A model generated the notes under the pieces. That model did not search any database. It worked only from the letters and a program-made list of their open reading frames with translations, and was not told the DNA's origin. DNA of 64,000 bases from Salinimicrobium xinjiangense DSM 19287 (GTDB taxonomy: Bacteria > Bacteroidota > Bacteroidia > Flavobacteriales > Flavobacteriaceae). Shown piece by piece: positions 60,560 to 64,000 of the stretch. How positions within the stretch are numbered: the stretch's first letter is position 1; the number at the start of each line of letters is the position of its first letter. Where the stretch lies: positions 124,001 through 188,000 of the forward strand of contig NZ_KE384054.1 in assembly GCF_000423585.1 (NCBI RefSeq), in the 5' to 3' direction. A program made the translations under genes and the position numbers.

Positions 60560-62926
60560 TCATATCTCGAATGATAAAGTCACTCCCAGGGTAGCAGGAT
60601 TTCCAAGATGAACTGCACCAAAGTTATAGCCGTAGCTAATGTATTCTTTATCAAATATATTTCGGCCCCAGAGCATGAGCTTAATATCCCTGTAGGAGAC
60701 GCCAATATTCCCATTGTACAGGCTGTACGGCTCCTGCCTTAGATTATTTGCCAGATCGAAATACTGTTCTCCCAGGTATTTCCATTCTGCACGAGCCGTG
60801 AATTCCCAGTTTTCATTCAGTCCCAGGTTTGATTTGTATTGCAGAGCGAGCATTGAAGTTACTTCCGGAGTATAGATCTGCTTGTTATCTTCAAGATTAA
60901 CTTCTTCGCCATCCTGCGCAATGAGGAGGGATTCATAGCCGGCGTCTGTGTAACCCAAATCATAACTGAGTTCGAGGCCGGGGGTCAATAATGCTTTCAG
61001 CTCTACCTCCAGGCCTTTACTGGTTAACTTTCCGGTGTTTCGTGTGACGATAACTCCATCGGGTATTACTAAAGTCGGCACTTGTACATCGGTCACTTCC
61101 GTGTAAAAAACAGTGGCATTCACCAGCAGCTTATTCTCCAAAAATGAGTTTTTAGTGCCTATTTCATAGTTGTTGCTGAATTCCGGTTTATATTCGTACA
61201 GAGGTGGCTGCGTGGGATCTGCACTCAACGGAGTTAATCCTCCCGCCCTGAAACCGCGACTGTAGGTAAGGAAGACGAGGTTTTCTTCTGAAAGATCATA
61301 CGTGAGCCCGGCTTTAGGCGAGAAGGCATTGAAGGTGGCGGTGGCAGTAGTGTCCGGCTGATATTCGAACATTGGTTCAGTATCAGAGTCCCTCTGGTAT
61401 TCTCCAAGTACAGACTGCCTCTTATATTCGTGGTCATACCTTAAACCGGCAATCAGACCCAGTTTGTCTGTAACCTGATAATTCAGCTGCCCAAAAAAAG
61501 CAATTCCTTTTCCCGTTGCCTCAGTTGTATTGATAAGTGAAAAGTTAGTTTCCTCGGATCCCAGTAAGCCGGCATCCTCCCCAAAATGGGTGGCCTGTTT
61601 CACCGGACTTTCCTGATAGAACATGTAAGTTCCCGCAGTCCATTCAAGATCTCTGCCGGGTCCGCGGGGAGAGGAAAGTCTAAATTCCTGTGTCACAACT
61701 TCCACCGTATTCCAGTCATTTCCATAGTCATTGATGATCGATATCGCGTCCAGAGGGGAGAAGTCTGCATCAATAGGATTTTCGTAATACCTGTAATTGT
61801 GTTGATAGGCAGTCTGTGAACTGAAGTTGAGGTTTTGCCCTTTATGATCAATTACCAGAGAAGTATTGAAGGTGTTATCCTTCATTGTTGAAAGCTGGTT
61901 CTGGTTGAGGGTGTAAGGATTTTCCAGCGCGGCCTCGATTCCCATGTTCAAGGGGAAAGCTCCTTCATTTTCGGCTGTAAAATGTTTAAGGTTTAAGGTG
62001 GCATTCCAGGTAGGGCTAAACAGGTACTTCAGGTAGTAATTTCCGGAGAAATTTTCCTGGTCATCATAAGTGGAACCGGTGAATTCATTGGTATAAAAAC
62101 CTTCTCTTTCCTCATACAATCCTGCTGCACCAAAAAACAGTTTCTCTCCTAAAGGGGTTCTTATTCCTCCTATGTACCGCTGTTGGGTATAATTGCCCCG
62201 GGTAGCTTCTCCAAATACAGTTGTTTCCTTTTGGGGCTCCCGGGTTATAATGTTGATCACACCACCCATAGCGTTTCTTCCGTAAAGCGTTCCCTGCGGT
62301 CCACGCAACACTTCTATTCTTTCAATATCAAATAGCTGGGTGATATAGGTATCCAGGTTGTATTGATTCACACCGTCTATATAAGTTGCAATGGCAGGAT
62401 CGTAGGAGGTAGTAACAATTCCTCTGATAGAGGTCACGGTTCTTCTATCCCCCGGATCACTGGCGTATAGATTCGGAGAAACAGCGGTGAGATCATTTGA
62501 ATTCTGGATCTGGCTCTGCTTTACATTTTCATAGGACAGGCTTGTAATACTCAACGGGATTTCCTGGATTAGCTCTTCTCTTTTCTGAGCGGTTACAACT
62601 ACTTCCTTTAAACGCTCCCCTTCCGAAGAGAGAAGAATTTCCAGTTCAACTACTTCCGCATTAATATTGACAATGCGGGTCGTTTCTGAATATCCGCGTT
62701 TGCTTACACTAAGAATGTAAGAACCATAAGGCACTGCCGGAAATGAAAAAATTCCGTCTCCCGAAGTTTTGGTTTGGTAGGAGGAATTCAGCAGGTTGAT
62801 CTGTACATTTTCAAGCGGTTCTGCCGATTCTGAAAGAACTTTTCCTGTTAGGCGCCCCCTTTCCTGTGCGCCTGCAGTCATGGAAAAAAGCGAAAGAACT
62901 ATGCTGAAGAGTAGACAATATTTCAT
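60560..62926 (-). CDS. TonB-dependent receptor (siderophore/catecholate type)
   Basis: 788 residues. Signal peptide ending T-A-G-A-Q, CarboxypepD_reg-like domain (G-R-L-T-G-K-V-L-S-E-S-A-E-P-L), then a TonB-like box region, plug (V-V-T-A-Q-K-R-E-E-L-I-Q-E-I-P, V-T-S-I-R-G-I-V, I-E-V-L-R-G-P-Q-G-T-L-Y-G-R-N-A-M-G-G-V-I-N-I) and barrel to L-S-F-E-I. Last gene of a four-gene operon; ATG overlaps the TMEM220-like stop (ATGA), so they are coupled. Confidence 0.95.
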   Translation of the reverse strand: MKYCLLFSIVLSLFSMTAGAQERGRLTGKVLSESAEPLENVQINLLNSSYQTKTSGDGIFSFPAVPYGSYILSVSKRGYSETTRIVNINAEVVELEILLSSEGERLKEVVVTAQKREELIQEIPLSITSLSYENVKQSQIQNSNDLTAVSPNLYASDPGDRRTVTSIRGIVTTSYDPAIATYIDGVNQYNLDTYITQLFDIERIEVLRGPQGTLYGRNAMGGVINIITREPQKETTVFGEATRGNYTQQRYIGGIRTPLGEKLFFGAAGLYEEREGFYTNEFTGSTYDDQENFSGNYYLKYLFSPTWNATLNLKHFTAENEGAFPLNMGIEAALENPYTLNQNQLSTMKDNTFNTSLVIDHKGQNLNFSSQTAYQHNYRYYENPIDADFSPLDAISIINDYGNDWNTVEVVTQEFRLSSPRGPGRDLEWTAGTYMFYQESPVKQATHFGEDAGLLGSEETNFSLINTTEATGKGIAFFGQLNYQVTDKLGLIAGLRYDHEYKRQSVLGEYQRDSDTEPMFEYQPDTTATATFNAFSPKAGLTYDLSEENLVFLTYSRGFRAGGLTPLSADPTQPPLYEYKPEFSNNYEIGTKNSFLENKLLVNATVFYTEVTDVQVPTLVIPDGVIVTRNTGKLTSKGLEVELKALLTPGLELSYDLGYTDAGYESLLIAQDGEEVNLEDNKQIYTPEVTSMLALQYKSNLGLNENWEFTARAEWKYLGEQYFDLANNLRQEPYSLYNGNIGVSYRDIKLMLWGRNIFDKEYISYGYNFGAVHLGNPATLGVTLSFEI

Positions 62927-63318
62927 TGGGTTGCATTTAGATTCGGCTGATTTTTATTTTTTCGAAAGATCAGGTTTAATAAAAGGGCGAAACTGAGGAT
63001 GAGTAGCCCAAAAAATTCCCGGGTGGATTCGACCCATGGTTTTTCCTCTGACATTGATCCGGTAATATTTTCAGCATCATGCTCAGTTATCCAGGAGAGT
63101 ACTCCATCAGGTACAAAGAAAAGGTACAGCGCATAGGTAAGGAAGATGAGGATGCCGGCATAGTGCAGAACTATATGGTCTTTTCCCAGTAAAGCAAGCA
63201 GGCAAACAAGAGCTCCATAGCCGTAGATAGCCATCCACAGGAGAGGGTCCGGATCATTATATTGTATAACGGCAGAGATAGTGAAGATGACTACAAAAAA
63301 TGCATTAAGGAGTTTCAC
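62923..63318 (-). CDS. TMEM220-family small membrane protein
   Basis: 131 residues, four helices, with the family N-D-P-D-P-L-L-W motif near residue 20 and E-E-K-P-W-V-E-S-T-R-E-F-F-G near residue 95. Function unknown in any organism. Coupled to the TonB receptor by a 4-base overlap. Confidence 0.85.
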   Translation of the reverse strand: MKLLNAFFVVIFTISAVIQYNDPDPLLWMAIYGYGALVCLLALLGKDHIVLHYAGILIFLTYALYLFFVPDGVLSWITEHDAENITGSMSEEKPWVESTREFFGLLILSFALLLNLIFRKNKNQPNLNATQ

Positions 63319-63338
63319 TTTTTGCTATTTAGGATAAG

Positions 63339-63710
63339 CTAACTTTTTTCAGGTTGGTGGTTTTGATTCTCATCTCTGTGCCGGGATGATAAACGGAACA
63401 TCTTTCGCATTCCGAGAATAGCTCCAAGCAATCCGCCTACACCACTTCCCACCACGAAGCCGAAGAAAGCTCCCGGTCCGCGATTTCCTGCCGACATTTG
63501 TCCCAGGCCAACTACTGCCCAGCTACCATCGGCGATCATCCAGGCCAGAAATGCCATGATCAATCCTCCAATGATAGCGCCAGCGACCGCAAAAGTGAAT
63601 ATCGAAGGGTGATAAAAGAGGTTTCCATGTGGATCTCTGTCTGTGGTCTCCAGCACAAGGTCCGGTGCCGGTTTTTTGGAGGGAGAATGGTTTTTCTTTT
63701 CGTGTTCCAT
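63339..63710 (-). CDS. Membrane protein with glycine-zipper-like helices
   Basis: 123 residues from ATG 63708-63710; upstream in-frame extension overlaps the previous gene. Charged N-terminus (H-E-K-K-N-H-S-P-S-K-K-P), then two Gly/Ala-rich helices (A-G-A-I-I-G-G-L-I-M-A and G-F-V-V-G-S-G-V-G-G-L-L-G-A). One base separates its ATG from the preceding gene's stop. No known family. Confidence 0.7.
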   Translation of the reverse strand: MEHEKKNHSPSKKPAPDLVLETTDRDPHGNLFYHPSIFTFAVAGAIIGGLIMAFLAWMIADGSWAVVGLGQMSAGNRGPGAFFGFVVGSGVGGLLGAILGMRKMFRLSSRHRDENQNHQPEKS

Positions 63711-63711
63711 G

Positions 63712-64000
63712 TCAGTCTTTTTTTTCCTGAAGTATAGGGGCATCCGGTAAATAACTGCTGGTGTCAACGGGGACATCAAAAGGAGAGAGTAACCGATCTA
63801 CAGATTGTTGTGTGGCAATGTTAACTGAAGTTGTATCCCCTATGATCCAGGCAAAGTTCAGAATTGTTTCCTGCGGCCCGGTTTTAAATGGTTTTACCAT
63901 ATTTAAATAATCTGCTGTAGCCTTAGGTACGCTGTCCGCTTTTACAAAAAGTATGGGTCCATGTTTTCCCATATGGCCCAAAACAGCTGCAGGTATCATG
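63712..64000 (-). CDS. Cell-wall-binding-repeat-2-like protein (5' end beyond window)
   Basis: C-terminal 95 codons of a gene whose start lies beyond the right edge. The stretch G-P-I-L-F-V-K-A-D-S-V-P-K-A-T-A-D-Y-L, then W-I-I-G-D-T-T-S-V and I-A-T-Q-Q-S-V-D-R-L, resembles one CWB2 repeat. CWB2 is best known from Gram-positive cell-wall anchoring; its role in a Gram-negative is unclear. It is the first in-window gene of the four-gene TonB operon. Confidence 0.55.
   Translation of the reverse strand, partial: MIPAAVLGHMGKHGPILFVKADSVPKATADYLNMVKPFKTGPQETILNFAWIIGDTTSVNIATQQSVDRLLSPFDVPVDTSSYLPDAPILQEKKD

Noticed and set aside
1-64000. tRNA or rRNA genes.
   Set aside because: No stretch with a tRNA cloverleaf or conserved rRNA sequence was recognised in any gap by eye; a tRNAscan run would be decisive.

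Overview
The window is a chromosomal segment of a bacterium in the phylum Bacteroidota, most likely a marine Flavobacteriaceae (Gramella/Salinimicrobium/Zunongwangia-like; genus not established). Support comes from TonB-dependent receptors with N-terminal carboxypeptidase-regulatory-like domains, DUF5689 and DUF6090 proteins, RAYT-type and MG2/plug proteins typical of the group, TAnnTTTG-type promoters, scarce Shine-Dalgarno sequences and moderate-to-low GC. No rRNA, tRNA, CRISPR array, prophage or conjugative element was seen.

Layout. 1-4800: an exonuclease/phosphatase-family gene cut by the window edge, divergent from a TonB-dependent receptor plus DUF5689 lipoprotein. 4800-12540: S9 oligopeptidase, FAD oxidoreductase, MG2/plug outer-membrane protein, histone-deacetylase-like amidohydrolase. 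12600-17000: a three-gene exopolysaccharide module (TPR/beta-barrel exporter, GT2 synthase, GH26 hydrolase). 17050-18130: three tandem short single-strand-binding proteins. 18300-20300: a compact operon of lipoprotein, 93-residue membrane protein, ABC ATPase and a charged protein. 20930-22060: a roughly 1.1 kb array of degenerate tandem repeats. 22060-30140: zinc-ribbon protein, CBS protein, M28 peptidase, SDR epimerase, DUF6090 protein, a helical charged secreted protein, OsmC and YegP. 30230-33890: an ArsR-controlled organoarsenical-type operon. 34070-42870: mostly small membrane or regulatory proteins, an MFS transporter, a lipoprotein in a low-GC patch and a secreted RidA. 42870-47300: TSUP permease, RAYT transposase, M13 peptidase. 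47700-56400: a redox/stress-flavoured run (Rieske-FAD oxidoreductase, sorbosone-dehydrogenase-like protein with lipoprotein cytochrome c, manganese catalase, DsbA-like protein, ion channel). 56490-64000: a multicopper oxidase fused to a CopB-like barrel, an aldose dehydrogenase, and an operon ending in a TonB receptor.

The most notable non-coding content is repetitive. Three copies of a 219-226 bp element with 12-bp terminal inverted repeats each lie between 9-bp direct repeats (two perfect, one 8/9), which is the signature of a MITE. Two copies of a roughly 160-180 bp nested-hairpin element resemble REP/BIME sequences. A family of hairpins at gene 3' ends also flanks the single RAYT transposase, whose gene itself contains three perfect inverted repeats. 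Together these suggest an active or recently active small-repeat ecology driven by at least two mobilisation routes.

Functional assignments rest on motifs visible in the translated sequence and on family knowledge; no database search was run.
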